A program made the translations under genes and the position numbers. Positions 8,596 to 17,193 of a stretch of 64,000 nucleotides of DNA are shown here, piece after piece. This DNA is from CAVXJN01 sp963773585 (GTDB lineage Bacteria; Pseudomonadota; Gammaproteobacteria; JASBUN01), in contig CAVZBR010000008.1 in assembly GCA_963773585.1 (NCBI GenBank), positions 85,756 through 149,755 of the forward strand, given 5' to 3'. The notes beneath the pieces were generated by a model, which searched no databases, was not told where the DNA came from, and worked only from the letters and a program-made list of their open reading frames with translations. Every line of letters begins with the position of its first letter. Position 1 is the first letter of the stretch.

Positions 8596-9522
8596 ATGGA
8601 ACTGGCAGCGCAAATGGTGACTTTCGCACGAACCGTGCAGGAAGGCGGCTTCTCGGCTGCTGCGCGTGCCTTGGACTTGACACCGTCGGCAGTCAGCAAG
8701 CAAATCAGCCGACTGGAAAACCGCCTTGGCATGCGCCTGCTGAACCGCACCACGCGCCAGATCAGCCTCACCGAGGAAGGCAGGGAGTTCTACCAACACT
8801 GCGTGCGCGTACTGGCGGAACTGGACGAGGCGCAACAGTGGATCAGCGACAGCCAGGGCTCGGTAAAGGGCAGCCTTCGGGTGGCGGCGACGGTGGCGTT
8901 CGCCAAACATCATGTGTTGCCACTGATCCCCGAGTTTCTCGAACGCTACTCGGCCCTACAGGTACATCTCGAAGTCACCGACCGCCACGTCGACCTGGTC
9001 GAAGAAGGCACCGATGTCGCCATCCGCTTTACCGAGCAGTTGACGGATCCGTCCTTGGTGGCGCGACGCTTGGCGGTCAACCGGCGTGTGATTTGCGCGG
9101 CGCCCGCCTACATTGCCCGGCACGGCGCGCCTCAAACGCCCGATGATCTACGGCACCACAATTGCCTGCGCCTATATACCGTGTCGACCTTCAATGAATG
9201 GGAATTCGAAGAACCAGAGGGTGCCCGGATCTTGGACGTGCCCGGTAATTTCGAAACCAACAGCGCCGATGCGCTATACCATGCCGCGCTCGCGGGCGTC
9301 GGTATCGCGCGATTGTCGACTTTCTTGATCGAGCCCGACCTCAACGCAGGCCGGCTCGTGGCGCTGTTGCCGGAGTATATACACGAAAAAGCCTCGATCC
9401 TGGCGGTATTCCCTAAACGCCAGCACTTGTCGCCCAAGGTCAGGGTGTTCATTGACTTTCTGGTGGAGAAATTCACGCCGATTCCACCTTGGGAAGCACG
9501 TGGCTCGGACGCTGGGAAGTAG
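8596..9522 (+). CDS. LysR-family transcriptional regulator
   Basis: A 308-aa regulator of normal family length. The N-terminal winged helix-turn-helix is clear: FARTVQEGGFSAAARALDL, then PSAVSKQISRLENRLGMRLL (about residues 8-60). The remainder is the two-lobed LysR effector domain (GSLRVAATVAFAKHHVLPLI and on), of the CrgA/DmlR-like subgroup that often has FxTNSADALYHAALAGVGIA-type segments. ATG 8596 has GGAGAT upstream; a GTG at 8569 would add nine residues and lacks one. Its target is not evident: the next gene is convergent and the gene behind it is the small divergent unit, which is the likeliest target by the usual LysR arrangement. Confidence 0.92.
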   Translation: MELAAQMVTFARTVQEGGFSAAARALDLTPSAVSKQISRLENRLGMRLLNRTTRQISLTEEGREFYQHCVRVLAELDEAQQWISDSQGSVKGSLRVAATVAFAKHHVLPLIPEFLERYSALQVHLEVTDRHVDLVEEGTDVAIRFTEQLTDPSLVARRLAVNRRVICAAPAYIARHGAPQTPDDLRHHNCLRLYTVSTFNEWEFEEPEGARILDVPGNFETNSADALYHAALAGVGIARLSTFLIEPDLNAGRLVALLPEYIHEKASILAVFPKRQHLSPKVRVFIDFLVEKFTPIPPWEARGSDAGK

Positions 9523-9523
9523 C

Positions 9524-9542
9524 GGGGGCGCATCGCGCCCCC
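9524..9542. terminator. Hairpin between convergent genes
   Basis: An 8-bp perfect stem (GGGGGCGC, 9524-9531, with GCGCCCCC, 9535-9542) and a 3-base loop, directly after the LysR stop and before the end of the convergent PhoX-like gene. It has no T-run, so it may act as a barrier hairpin or a Rho-assisted stop for both directions. Confidence 0.5.
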
Positions 9543-9593
9543 CGTACTCCTGCATCGTGGCGCAACCGCGCCGGCAGGATTTCTTCCGATCAA

Positions 9594-11066
9594 TCAACGC
9601 CAGCCCGTCAGATCGACAATTACACCGTGGCCGGTGACGTTGTGCTGCACGCTGAAATAGTAATGTTTGCCCCGGTCATCGAAAAATCCGCCGGTGGATT
9701 CTGCACTCAGATCGTTCAGTGTCCCGATGCGCAAGCAGCCGTCGCTCAGGGTGTCGACATCGCTGCCGTCTTCCAGACACATCCAGATACTATTGTTGAA
9801 CGGATAGCCCTCACCGCTCATACCCACGGCGTCGCGATCTTCGTGCATCACCCAATTGCCACGGCGGGGTTCGTAGGCGATGTTGTCCATCATCGCGAAG
9901 TCCTTGGTTCCGACCACGAACAGCTGCAGTTCCGGAACTGCGGTATTGCTGAGCGCTTCGTCCAGAGTACCGTCGGTTATGCATACGGTATCGCCCCAGT
10001 TACGATCGCTTTCTTCATTGCCGGTGTTATTGGCGCAAAAACGAACATTGCCCTTCGCCAGCTGCTTGAGATCGGCGTTCGCGTCTTCCGGACGATAGAA
10101 TCCGGTCAACTGCAAGTCCGCCGCCGCGGCACGCAAATCGCCGTCATAGGCGTTAACCACCGGAACCCAGACGCCGCGGCCGGTGTTACTGCCCTGGCCA
10201 TAATCGGTGTTGCCGCTGCGCGTACCAAGGCGCAGTCCGAAGACGCTACCGGAGGCCAGCGGTGACTGGTCGAGATTGCTGATGGGCGCACCGCCGCTCC
10301 AGGGCACGCTCGGCACGAACTTGAAATAGGCGCCACCCGGCACGCCCCTGGACGGCCGATTCTCGTCGCCGTAATAGACAATACCATTGGGATATACAGC
10401 CACGCCTTCGAACGACAGGTGTCCAATGGCCGGGCGTTCCGTAATGTGAGTGGCGTCGGCGCCACTGAACGTCCCCGTGCTGCGGTCGTAGACCACGCCT
10501 GTGGTATGCAGCGGATCGATAATTTCTAGCAAAGTACCGGTATTGCCCGCCTCTTCGCCGAAGACCACGGTGCCCCATGGCGTCGTGTGGGCCGGATCGC
10601 AGGAAGAAGTACCGCTCAAAATCGTGTCCACCTTGCCATCAGACAACCGCACCCGTTGCAGGCCGGGCTCGGCGGGCCCCTGCTCGTTGCATACAATCAG
10701 GTGCGTCGGGTGCTCGGCCGGCCACAAGGTCATCATATCGATATTCGCACCGAGGGCCGGATCCGCCGATACCACACGGACGCGCAGGCTGTCGGCAACA
10801 GTGACCAAAGTACGCGGATCGGCTTCTGCGGTGACGGCATCCACGCTGCGCGTCGATGCGCTGTCCAATGCCCCTTTGATCCCGAGCAACTGCATGGAGC
10901 GCGCATCCAGCAACCGATCCCGCATGACGCCGAAATCTTTTTTGCTACCATGCTCATGATGATCGTCGCGGCGATCATTATGAGCATGCACGACGACAGG
11001 CGCGGCGAGCGCGCCGGCTAGCGCCAGATTCAGCGCGCCTATGGTAAGCGTTTTATTGGACTTCAC
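9594..11066 (-). CDS. PhoX-like alkaline phosphatase / DUF839 family protein
   Basis: A 490-aa exported protein. Residues 1-28 look like a signal peptide (IGALNLALAGALAAPVVVHAH), followed by a His/Asp-rich stretch. The body has the beta-propeller pattern of the PhoX/DUF839 family: WGTVVFGEEAGNTGTLLEI, LSFEGVAVYPNGIVYYGDENR, GGAYFKFVP and DNIAYEPRRGNWVMHED. PhoX enzymes are calcium- and iron-dependent phosphomonoesterases, but many DUF839 members are uncharacterised and the ligand set was not verified here. It is monocistronic: the LysR gene converges on its 3' side and about 590 non-coding bases precede it. I see no Pho box that I would trust. Confidence 0.8.
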   Translation of the reverse strand: MKSNKTLTIGALNLALAGALAAPVVVHAHNDRRDDHHEHGSKKDFGVMRDRLLDARSMQLLGIKGALDSASTRSVDAVTAEADPRTLVTVADSLRVRVVSADPALGANIDMMTLWPAEHPTHLIVCNEQGPAEPGLQRVRLSDGKVDTILSGTSSCDPAHTTPWGTVVFGEEAGNTGTLLEIIDPLHTTGVVYDRSTGTFSGADATHITERPAIGHLSFEGVAVYPNGIVYYGDENRPSRGVPGGAYFKFVPSVPWSGGAPISNLDQSPLASGSVFGLRLGTRSGNTDYGQGSNTGRGVWVPVVNAYDGDLRAAAADLQLTGFYRPEDANADLKQLAKGNVRFCANNTGNEESDRNWGDTVCITDGTLDEALSNTAVPELQLFVVGTKDFAMMDNIAYEPRRGNWVMHEDRDAVGMSGEGYPFNNSIWMCLEDGSDVDTLSDGCLRIGTLNDLSAESTGGFFDDRGKHYYFSVQHNVTGHGVIVDLTGWR

Positions 11067-11653
11067 GAATTGCTCCTCAACGTGGTTGGCTGCACGGCTC
11101 AGACGAATTGCGAACTGAACCCGTATCTGAAGGGCACCAGGCTATTGGCCAATTGTTGTGAACAAGTGACAAGCACATGAAACGTGAGGGTCGATTGAAC
11201 CGAATACGCCGATGCGCGCTCAGCGCTAGGTCACTCGGCGATGAACTACTGCGTGCGAGGTCGACCGATGGTGGTTACGCCCAGCGGCTGACCGGCGGCG
11301 TCACAGTCCCAAGCACAAGCCGGCAGCTTCCACGATTCGGCGTGACCCGGCGACGGATCAGGCCTTGAAATGGCGCGCCGGCGCATCGCTCGGCATGCGC
11401 TTTCGGGTAGAGACTTCGGGGTCGTGGATGAGTGGCAGATGAACCACGAACTCTCGCGCGTGATCCTGGGCTTTCAGAACGAACGATGCACAGCACCGGT
11501 GGACACTCGAATATCCACAGAAGTGTAATGCCTAAGGCTGGTCGAGCGGAAAGCGTGGGGGTAAAGCTCGGCAGGCGGCGCCTCCGTCGGCGGCGGCAAT
11601 CCTATACGCGGTTCCGCGTCAGTGAAAGGCGGCTTGATTTGCGGGGAGCGTAC
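11067..11653. other. Intergenic, no supported gene
   Basis: About 590 bases with only short frames that overlap one another, lack ribosome sites and resemble nothing. The first 100 bases presumably hold the promoter of the PhoX-like gene. No hairpin with a T-run was found. Confidence 0.45.
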
Positions 11654-12043
11654 CTAAGCGCTGTGGGCGGACAGAGCTGGATCCATCTGGTAGCCACGTA
11701 CGACTTCCGCGTTACCCTCAGCGTCTTCAACGGAAACAGTCTGATCGGAGCCGACCTTGTAACGGTGAGTCCAGTGAATGGTAACTTTTCCGCTATCCTC
11801 AACGATATGTTCGTTCAAGTCCAGATCGATGTCGGGGTGCATCAGCGGTAAGGCGAAACCCTCGTTCGTGTCCAACAGCCACGCGGTCTGCTTGCGGCGC
11901 GCGAACAAGACATAGGGTCCAACGAACGTATCAACTTCATGATCCTGAAAAGCGTCCAGAATCGTGCGGTGGGCGGCGTCCTGCAAATGCAGACCCGTAT
12001 CCAGATCCTTGACGCGACTCGAAATCACGGTCGTCGACTTCAT
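11654..12043 (-). CDS. Conserved-looking acidic hypothetical protein, 129 aa
   Basis: An acidic soluble protein (MKSTTVISSRVKDLDTGLHL...) without signal or membrane segments. It has alternating hydrophobic strands (YVLFARRKQTAWLLD, FALPLMHPDIDLDLNEHIV), suggesting a small beta-rich fold. ATG 12043 has GGGGAG nine bases upstream on the minus strand. Base composition and acidic content fit a real gene better than the opposing frame at 11432-11851, which has no start signal. It precedes the PhoX-like gene on the same strand but 590 bases away. I do not recognise a family. Confidence 0.65.
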   Translation of the reverse strand: MKSTTVISSRVKDLDTGLHLQDAAHRTILDAFQDHEVDTFVGPYVLFARRKQTAWLLDTNEGFALPLMHPDIDLDLNEHIVEDSGKVTIHWTHRYKVGSDQTVSVEDAEGNAEVVRGYQMDPALSAHSA

Positions 12044-12115
12044 TTGTCAGTACTCCCCGTCGCCGGCAGCGACGATGCACCCGCGATTGCTTCTCCCCGG
12101 CCTGCATTTGCGGCG

Positions 12116-12445
12116 TCAGGCATCGGCAAGACCGGCGTGTCGGAAACCCGCAAGCCGTACGATCAAATCGAACAATTGCGGACTCCATGAGACAAAAATG
12201 AGGCCGATGTCGCAGCTCGAATGTTGGGAAACCATGGTCCCAACGCCCTCGACTGCGGTACCCGGCAATGCGATTTCGACATAGGTTCCCAACGCCAAGC
12301 TGGGATTGGACAGCCGAACAACCAACCCGTCTGCATTGATGCGATTCACTGCCGCCACCGCCAACGGTGCGCCCCGCAGGAACAGGCGCACTCGCGGCAT
12401 TGAACCGCGTTCGACAAGCGCTGACGATCCGTTGCTTGTGAGCAT
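12116..12445 (-). CDS. Putative PilZ-domain-like protein
   Basis: A 109-aa protein with the strand pattern of a PilZ c-di-GMP-binding barrel: PRVRLFLRGAPLAVAAVNRI, then NADGLVVRLSNPSLALGTYVEIALPGTAVEG in two strands and a turn, and MVSQHSSCDIGLIFVSWSPQL. The classic RxxxR and D/NxSxxG motifs are only partly visible (NADGLVVRLSNPSL), so c-di-GMP binding is uncertain. It lies on the same strand as, and downstream of, the FixJ-like/FixL-like pair. A large GGDEF/EAL protein is encoded at 26.6-29.7 kb in the same window. Confidence 0.5.
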   Translation of the reverse strand: MLTSNGSSALVERGSMPRVRLFLRGAPLAVAAVNRINADGLVVRLSNPSLALGTYVEIALPGTAVEGVGTMVSQHSSCDIGLIFVSWSPQLFDLIVRLAGFRHAGLADA

Positions 12446-12569
12446 CTCAGATGGCCGGGCCCGGATAATCCAGAGTCGTCAGTATGGTGGCCCGGCGGCA
12501 TGCGAGGAATAGGAGAATCCCTTATTCCGGGTGGCCCGACAGGGAATGTACTCAACTGATTGAAATCTA

Positions 12570-13193
12570 TCAGGAACCGAGACGGGCCGCCAGCATCACG
12601 CGGACCAGTTCGGCATTGGTACGAAGTTTCAATTTGGCAAGAATATGGGAACGGTGAACGTCCAGGGTCTTGACGCTGATCCCCAACTGCGACGCGATGG
12701 TTTTGTTGGGCAGGCCTTCGGCGATCAGGTCGGCCACTTCCCGCTCCCGCGCGGTCAAGTTTTCAATCAAGCCGTGCAACTCATCGAGCTTGGCTTGCTC
12801 GCGGCGTCGTTCCGCATCGTGGCGTAAACATTTCTGCACGCGATCCAGCAACAGATCGCCTTGGATCGGCTTCTCGATGAAATCCACCGCGCCGCGCTTC
12901 ATGGCTTCGACCGCCATGGGAACATCGGCGTGGCCGCTGATGAGCAGGATGGGTATGAAGCCGAACTCGTCGTTTAGATGTCGCTGCAGATCAATGCCGC
13001 TCATTCCCGGCATCCGGACATCCAGCAGCAGGCAACCGGTGCGCGTCGCATCGAACTGTTCCAGGAATCCACCGGCAGAATCGTAGGTTTCGACCTTCAG
13101 TCCAATTGAACGCAACAGCGCGTCCAGTGCGTCGCGCATTGCCTCGTCGTCGTCGACGACGCAAACGATTCTGTCATCTTCGGGCTGATTCAT
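12570..13193 (-). CDS. Response regulator, FixJ/NarL type
   Basis: A 207-aa two-component regulator. The receiver domain (about 8-125) has the acidic triad VVDDDEAMRD, phospho-acceptor Asp in LLLDVRMPGMSG near residue 56, and Lys in DFIEKP near 106. The output domain (about 143-205) is a LuxR-type helix-turn-helix: LTAREREVADLIAEGLPNKTIASQL, then VKTLDVHRSHILAKL. This is the FixJ/TtrR architecture. Starting at ATG 13193 it overlaps the kinase stop by four bases, so the pair is coupled. Targets are unknown; the nearby PilZ-like gene on the same strand is one candidate. Confidence 0.92.
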   Translation of the reverse strand: MNQPEDDRIVCVVDDDEAMRDALDALLRSIGLKVETYDSAGGFLEQFDATRTGCLLLDVRMPGMSGIDLQRHLNDEFGFIPILLISGHADVPMAVEAMKRGAVDFIEKPIQGDLLLDRVQKCLRHDAERRREQAKLDELHGLIENLTAREREVADLIAEGLPNKTIASQLGISVKTLDVHRSHILAKLKLRTNAELVRVMLAARLGS

Positions 13194-14473
13194 GAAGCTG
13201 ATTCCGTGGGAATAGTAAAGCAAACCTGAGCACCGCCCGCGGCAACGGGTTCCGCCCACAGGTGGCCACCGTGGGCCTCGACCAACGAACGGCTCAGTGA
13301 AAGTCCGAGTCCCATGCTACCGCTGCGCCCCGACACGAAAGGCATGAACCATTGCTCCAAATCGCCTTCTCCGAATCCATTGCCGTTATCCGTCAAAGAG
13401 ACTTGAATCCACCCAGTGGTCGACTGCGCGACGCGAATGGCGATTTCCCGACCGTAGGGGCGAGCGTCGGATACAGACTCTATGGCATTGCGCAACAAAT
13501 TCACCAAGACCTGCTCGATGAAAATCGCGTCTACCAACGCGCACACATCGTCGTCCGTACCTTCGACGTGGATCGCGATATCTGCATCCTGTATATCGTC
13601 GTCGACCACCGCGAGGGCATGCTGCAGCAATCCTGCCACGGTATGCGGTCGCAGATGCGGAAGTTCTTTGCGGACGTAACTTCTAATACGGCGTATGACT
13701 TCGCCAGCCCGTTCGGCTTGGCGCGCGACTTTCTCCAGACTCAGCTCCAACTCCGCCGCCGCGTTCGGCCGATCATCCTTCAGCAGGTGCTGACCGGCAC
13801 GTGCGTAAGCGACGATTGCCGACAACGGTTGGCTCAGCTCGTGAGCCACACCGGATGCCATTTCGCCTAGTGCGTTGAAGCGGGCAGCCCGGGAAATGGT
13901 GCCGATGTGACGTCGCGCTTCGGCCTCGGCCTGGCGCTGCTGTGTAATGTCCACCAGCCGGATTTGGCAACTCTTTCGACCATCGCTCTCGTCTGCAAAA
14001 GTCCGGCTGTCCAAACTGGCGCGCACCAGTCGACCGCTGGTATGACGCAAGCGTAATTCCATGGCACTGTTCTGCTCTCCGGCCCGGATCAGACTGAGGT
14101 GCCTGGCCAATTTCCAACGGTCTGCATCGTGTACCAATTCCGCGAGAGGTCGGCCGACCAATCGGCCGTCGTAGATACCAAAAAAGTTTTCGGTAGCGCC
14201 TCGCGCCCGGACGATCGATCCTTCACCGTCGAGCTCAAGTATCGCGTTGGCTGCGGTTTCGACGGCTTCATCCAACGTTTCACGCACGTCCTGGGCTTGT
14301 CGCGACGCGTCGTGCAGGTCACAATTTTTGAGTTCCAGCTCAAGCTGACCCACACACAGCTCGTGCGCCAACCGCTCCGCGTCGGTCATCGAACCGTCTC
14401 GCAGAGCCTCCATTTCGGCGCGCAAGCGCGCAGTGAGATCCGCACGCGACAGACGATCGTAGCGCTCCGTCAC
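13190..14473 (-). CDS. PAS-domain sensor histidine kinase, FixL/TtrS-like
   Basis: A 427-aa kinase with no membrane segment, so cytoplasmic. An N-terminal coiled-coil-like helix (residues 1-65) leads into one PAS domain (about 65-185: NAILELDGEGSIVRARGATENFFGI). The dimerisation/phospho-acceptor His is in GEMASGVAHELSQPLSAIVAYARA, the HK4 type of FixL. The ATPase domain has NLLRNAIESV (N box), LTDNGNGFGEG (G1) and GSMGLGLSLSRSLVEAHGG (G2). I see no evidence that the PAS domain carries haem. It is transcribed with the FixJ-type regulator, overlapping by four bases. Confidence 0.92.
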   Translation of the reverse strand: MTERYDRLSRADLTARLRAEMEALRDGSMTDAERLAHELCVGQLELELKNCDLHDASRQAQDVRETLDEAVETAANAILELDGEGSIVRARGATENFFGIYDGRLVGRPLAELVHDADRWKLARHLSLIRAGEQNSAMELRLRHTSGRLVRASLDSRTFADESDGRKSCQIRLVDITQQRQAEAEARRHIGTISRAARFNALGEMASGVAHELSQPLSAIVAYARAGQHLLKDDRPNAAAELELSLEKVARQAERAGEVIRRIRSYVRKELPHLRPHTVAGLLQHALAVVDDDIQDADIAIHVEGTDDDVCALVDAIFIEQVLVNLLRNAIESVSDARPYGREIAIRVAQSTTGWIQVSLTDNGNGFGEGDLEQWFMPFVSGRSGSMGLGLSLSRSLVEAHGGHLWAEPVAAGGAQVCFTIPTESAS

Positions 14474-14783
14474 GAAAAACGGATCCAGTAATGACCGACG
14501 GGGATAAAAGCGTTGTTCGAACTACGGGTATCGAGCATGAAGGTACGTGGAAGACGACAACGACTGTCGATCATCATAGAACCAGCTCTACGCTGAAGAA
14601 TCGGAACAACGACCTGTATAGTAACACATTTGACGAATTGCACTCCACGTGCGGCCTACACCATTTCCTTATTTCGATTCCGGCCCATCTGGCTAATACT
14701 CTCACTCCCAGCAACGAGTCAGGACCATGGTCAGCCCAGTCCCGACCAGCGAAATTTCGTCCCCCTAGCCGAGAGCGACCAAG
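14474..14783. other. Divergent intergenic region
   Basis: About 310 bases between the kinase gene (minus) and the 55-aa gene (plus). It should contain two divergent promoters, but I could not mark -35/-10 pairs with confidence. No coding frame here has a ribosome site. Confidence 0.45.
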
Positions 14784-14951
14784 ATGGACAACGATCTTGA
14801 GCAAGACCAAGAACACACCGTACGCAAGGCGATTCAGGACGTTGTGGAACGCGAGCGCGGAGCGCTGAGAGAGCCCTACGACCCGCCTAGCGATCCGGAC
14901 CTAAAGGATTTGTACGATTCGATTTATGATCTTGTAACAGAGCCGCGCTAA
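14784..14951 (+). CDS. Very small acidic protein, 55 aa
   Basis: A short frame beginning MDNDLEQDQEHTVRKAIQDV and ending LYDSIYDLVTEPR. It is strongly charged and predicted helical, with no signal or membrane segment. The upstream GAGAG is only a weak ribosome site. It is followed after 37 bases by a second, even smaller gene with a strong ribosome site, so the two may share a transcript. I recognise no family, and the call rests on composition and context only. Confidence 0.4.
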   Translation: MDNDLEQDQEHTVRKAIQDVVERERGALREPYDPPSDPDLKDLYDSIYDLVTEPR

Positions 14952-14988
14952 TGTAGGTCGGGCTTTACCATGGCCAACGGAGGGAACC

Positions 14989-15075
14989 ATGAAAGCCGTG
15001 ATAGTTATTCTGACCTCATTGTTCGTAATGGCCGCCATGACGGCGGCGGACAGCGCGCTCGCACTGATACGTTAA
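14989..15075 (+). CDS. 28-aa membrane micropeptide
   Basis: A 28-codon frame starting at ATG 14989 behind a strong CGGAGGG ribosome site and ending in TAA. The peptide is MKAVIVILTSLFVMAAMTAA followed by DSALALIR: one hydrophobic helix of about 18 residues. It could be a single-pass membrane peptide or the remnant of a signal peptide whose mature part is lost. It lies about 130 bases before merR. The strong ribosome site and clean stop are the evidence for expression. Confidence 0.45.
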   Translation: MKAVIVILTSLFVMAAMTAADSALALIR

Positions 15076-15203
15076 TCTAAGTCAAACCACAGACGCCATG
15101 GCGTGCATCGCGCGCCATAGGCCCCGAACCACCATTTGTCCGAACCATGCGCCCGCCGGATTGCGGTTGGCGGCGCGCCACGCACCGTTTAAGCTCAACA
15201 TCC

Positions 15204-15608
15204 ATGCCGAGCGAACTCACCATAGGACGCCTTGCCCGCGCGGCGGGTGTGCATGTGGAAACCATCCGTTATTACGAACGTACCGGACTGCTGCTCCGGC
15301 CGCCGAAACCTGCCCGCGGCTATCGCCACTATCCTACCGCCGCAGTGCAACGCATCCGCTTCATCAAGCGCGCCCAATCCCTAGGGTTCAAGCTCCACGA
15401 AATCGTCGAGTTGTTGCAGCTCGACAATGGCGATTGCGTGGACGTGCGCGCACGGGCTGAACAGAAGCTGGCGCTGGTACAGGCGCAGATCCACGACCTC
15501 GGTCGCCTGCGCAATACACTTCAGGAACTCATCCGCGCCTGCCACGCCAACCGATCTGCAGACCACTGTCCGATTGTGGACGCCTTGTCAGACGAACCCG
15601 ACACATAA
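15204..15608 (+). CDS. merR: Mercury-responsive MerR regulator
   Basis: A 134-aa regulator. The N-terminal MerR helix-turn-helix reads LTIGRLARAAGVHVETIRYY (residues 5-24), followed by the coupling helix. The three Hg(II)-binding cysteines are all present: Cys78 (NGDCVD), Cys113 (RACHAN) and Cys122 (DHCPIV), matching Cys82/117/126 of Tn501 MerR with a constant offset of four. ATG 15204 gives the normal start; an upstream start at 15147 adds an Arg-rich extension not seen in the family. merR lies in the same direction as merA, with the operator between them, instead of the usual Gram-negative divergent layout. Confidence 0.93.
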   Translation: MPSELTIGRLARAAGVHVETIRYYERTGLLLRPPKPARGYRHYPTAAVQRIRFIKRAQSLGFKLHEIVELLQLDNGDCVDVRARAEQKLALVQAQIHDLGRLRNTLQELIRACHANRSADHCPIVDALSDEPDT

Positions 15609-15631
15609 CGCCGATTCCAGCTGCTCCGCCG

Positions 15632-15662
15632 TTGACTCCGTACCGCGGTACGGCGCTTAGGC
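15632..15662 (+). promoter_or_regulatory. MerR operator and merA promoter
   Basis: A -35 box TTGACT (15632-15637) and a -10-like TTAGGC (15657-15662) are separated by 19 bases instead of 17, the hallmark of MerR-activated promoters. The spacer begins with a perfect palindrome, CCGTACCGCGGTACGG (15638-15653), in the position of the Tn21/Tn501 mer operator. It starts 24 bases after the merR stop and about 90 bases before merA, so it should drive merA alone. Confidence 0.9.
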
Positions 15663-15753
15663 TGGCGTCTCCTACCGTTCGATAAGTGGGGACGTCCATG
15701 GCTCACGCGTCGACCGTACTCGTGTTCCGGTTCGCCTGCACAGGGTGTACGCG

Positions 15754-17151
15754 ATGAACGGCAAGCCCAGGCAGATTACGATTATCGGCAGTGGCGCCGC
15801 TGCGTTCGCGTGTGCGCTGCGGGCAGCCGAAGATGGCGCCCGGGTGACGCTGGTTGAATCCGGCACCCTGGGAGGTACTTGCGTCAATGTCGGCTGTATC
15901 CCGTCCAAGGCGCTGATTCGAGACGCCGCGCGCATCCCTCCGGCGACGCACCACGTGCGCGGCGTGCAGCAGCAGATCCACGTCAACGGCCGCGCGCTGC
16001 TCGAACACCGCAGCGATCTGGTGAGCCGAATGCGGCAGCGCAAATACGCCGACGTACTGGCGGCGTCCGCAAACATACGCCGGCTCTCCGGGCACGCGCG
16101 TTTTCATGATGAACACACGTTGCACATCGAGCGCACCGACGGCCACACCCGAACGGTGCGGCCCGAGTGCATCCTGATCGCAACCGGCGCCCGCCCCAAT
16201 GTCCCCGACCTGCCCGGCTTGGCTGGAACGCCTTTCTGGACTTCGAACGAGGCGCTGGCTTCCCCGGAAATCCCACAGCACTTATTGATCGTCGGCGGTT
16301 CGACCGTGGCGGTGGAATTGGCCCAGGCCTATCGGCGGCTGGGAGCGGCAGTAACCATTGTCGCGCGCAGCGCTCTGCTACCTCGTGAAGATCGTGACAT
16401 CGGTGCGGCGCTGACGAGGATCTTTCGCAATGACGGAATCGCCGTGCGCGAAGGCACTGCTGCACTGTCCGTCGCACATAGCGGTAACGAATTCCAATTG
16501 CAGACCCCGCAGGAGATTCTGCGCGGCGACCGATTGTTGATCGCTGCCGGTCGTCGCGCCAATACATCGGCCTTGAATCTTGCCAACACCGGGGTCGAGA
16601 CGGACGCCGAGGACAGAATTCGGGTCGACGCTCGAATGCGCACCAACTGCGCTCATATCTTCGCCGCAGGTGACTGCACCACCCTTCCGCAATACGTATA
16701 CGTAGCCGCAGCGGCCGGCAAACGTGCCGCGATCAACATGCTCGGTGGCGAAGCCCGGCTCGATCTCGACACCCTGGCATCGGTGACCTTTCTCGACCCG
16801 CAGGTCGCCAGCGTCGGTTTGACCGAACATGCTGCCCGGGAGCAAAGGCTGAATGTGGAGGCGCGCCTGTTACCCGCGAGTGAAATACCCCGCGCATCGG
16901 TCAACGGCGACCATCGCGGCTTCATCAAACTGGTCGCGGAACGCGGTTCCGGACGGCTGTTGGGCGCCCATATCATTGCCGACCAGGCGGGCGAAATCAT
17001 TCAAGCGGCGGCGCTGGCGATGCGGGCTGGGTTCACGATCCAGGATCTGGCCGATGAGATGATTCCTTATCTCACCATGGCGGAAGGAGTGAAACTTTGC
17101 GCGCAGACTTTCATGCAGGACCTGACGCGCTTATCGTGTTGCGCCGGTTGA
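15754..17151 (+). CDS. merA: Mercuric reductase
   Basis: A 465-aa FAD/NADPH-dependent enzyme that reduces Hg(II) to volatile Hg(0) in the cytoplasm. It has the FAD motif GSGAAAFACALRAA, the redox disulfide GGTCVNVGCIPSK near residues 39-51, a second dinucleotide fold (IVGGSTVAVELAQAYRRLG), YVAAAAGKRAAINM, PYLTMAEGVKL, and the C-terminal Cys462-Cys463 pair (LSCCAG) that distinguishes MerA from lipoamide dehydrogenases. It lacks the N-terminal metallochaperone domain of Tn21-type MerA. ATG 15754 follows AGGG. It is preceded by a mer operator. No merT/P/C transporter or merB lyase is visible here, so the system is minimal. Confidence 0.95.
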   Translation: MNGKPRQITIIGSGAAAFACALRAAEDGARVTLVESGTLGGTCVNVGCIPSKALIRDAARIPPATHHVRGVQQQIHVNGRALLEHRSDLVSRMRQRKYADVLAASANIRRLSGHARFHDEHTLHIERTDGHTRTVRPECILIATGARPNVPDLPGLAGTPFWTSNEALASPEIPQHLLIVGGSTVAVELAQAYRRLGAAVTIVARSALLPREDRDIGAALTRIFRNDGIAVREGTAALSVAHSGNEFQLQTPQEILRGDRLLIAAGRRANTSALNLANTGVETDAEDRIRVDARMRTNCAHIFAAGDCTTLPQYVYVAAAAGKRAAINMLGGEARLDLDTLASVTFLDPQVASVGLTEHAAREQRLNVEARLLPASEIPRASVNGDHRGFIKLVAERGSGRLLGAHIIADQAGEIIQAAALAMRAGFTIQDLADEMIPYLTMAEGVKLCAQTFMQDLTRLSCCAG

Positions 17152-17193
17152 CGCCCTTTCCCATTCTACACTCGCGCCGTCGGCTCGTGCCGG

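Noticed and set aside
11432..11851. Plus-strand frame opposing the 129-aa hypothetical gene
   Set aside because: No ribosome site, Arg-rich composition; the minus-strand frame is acidic with a good site and is the better gene.
15754..17151. Lipoamide dehydrogenase instead of MerA
   Set aside because: The terminal Cys pair, the PYLTMAEG segment and the mer operator in front decide for MerA.
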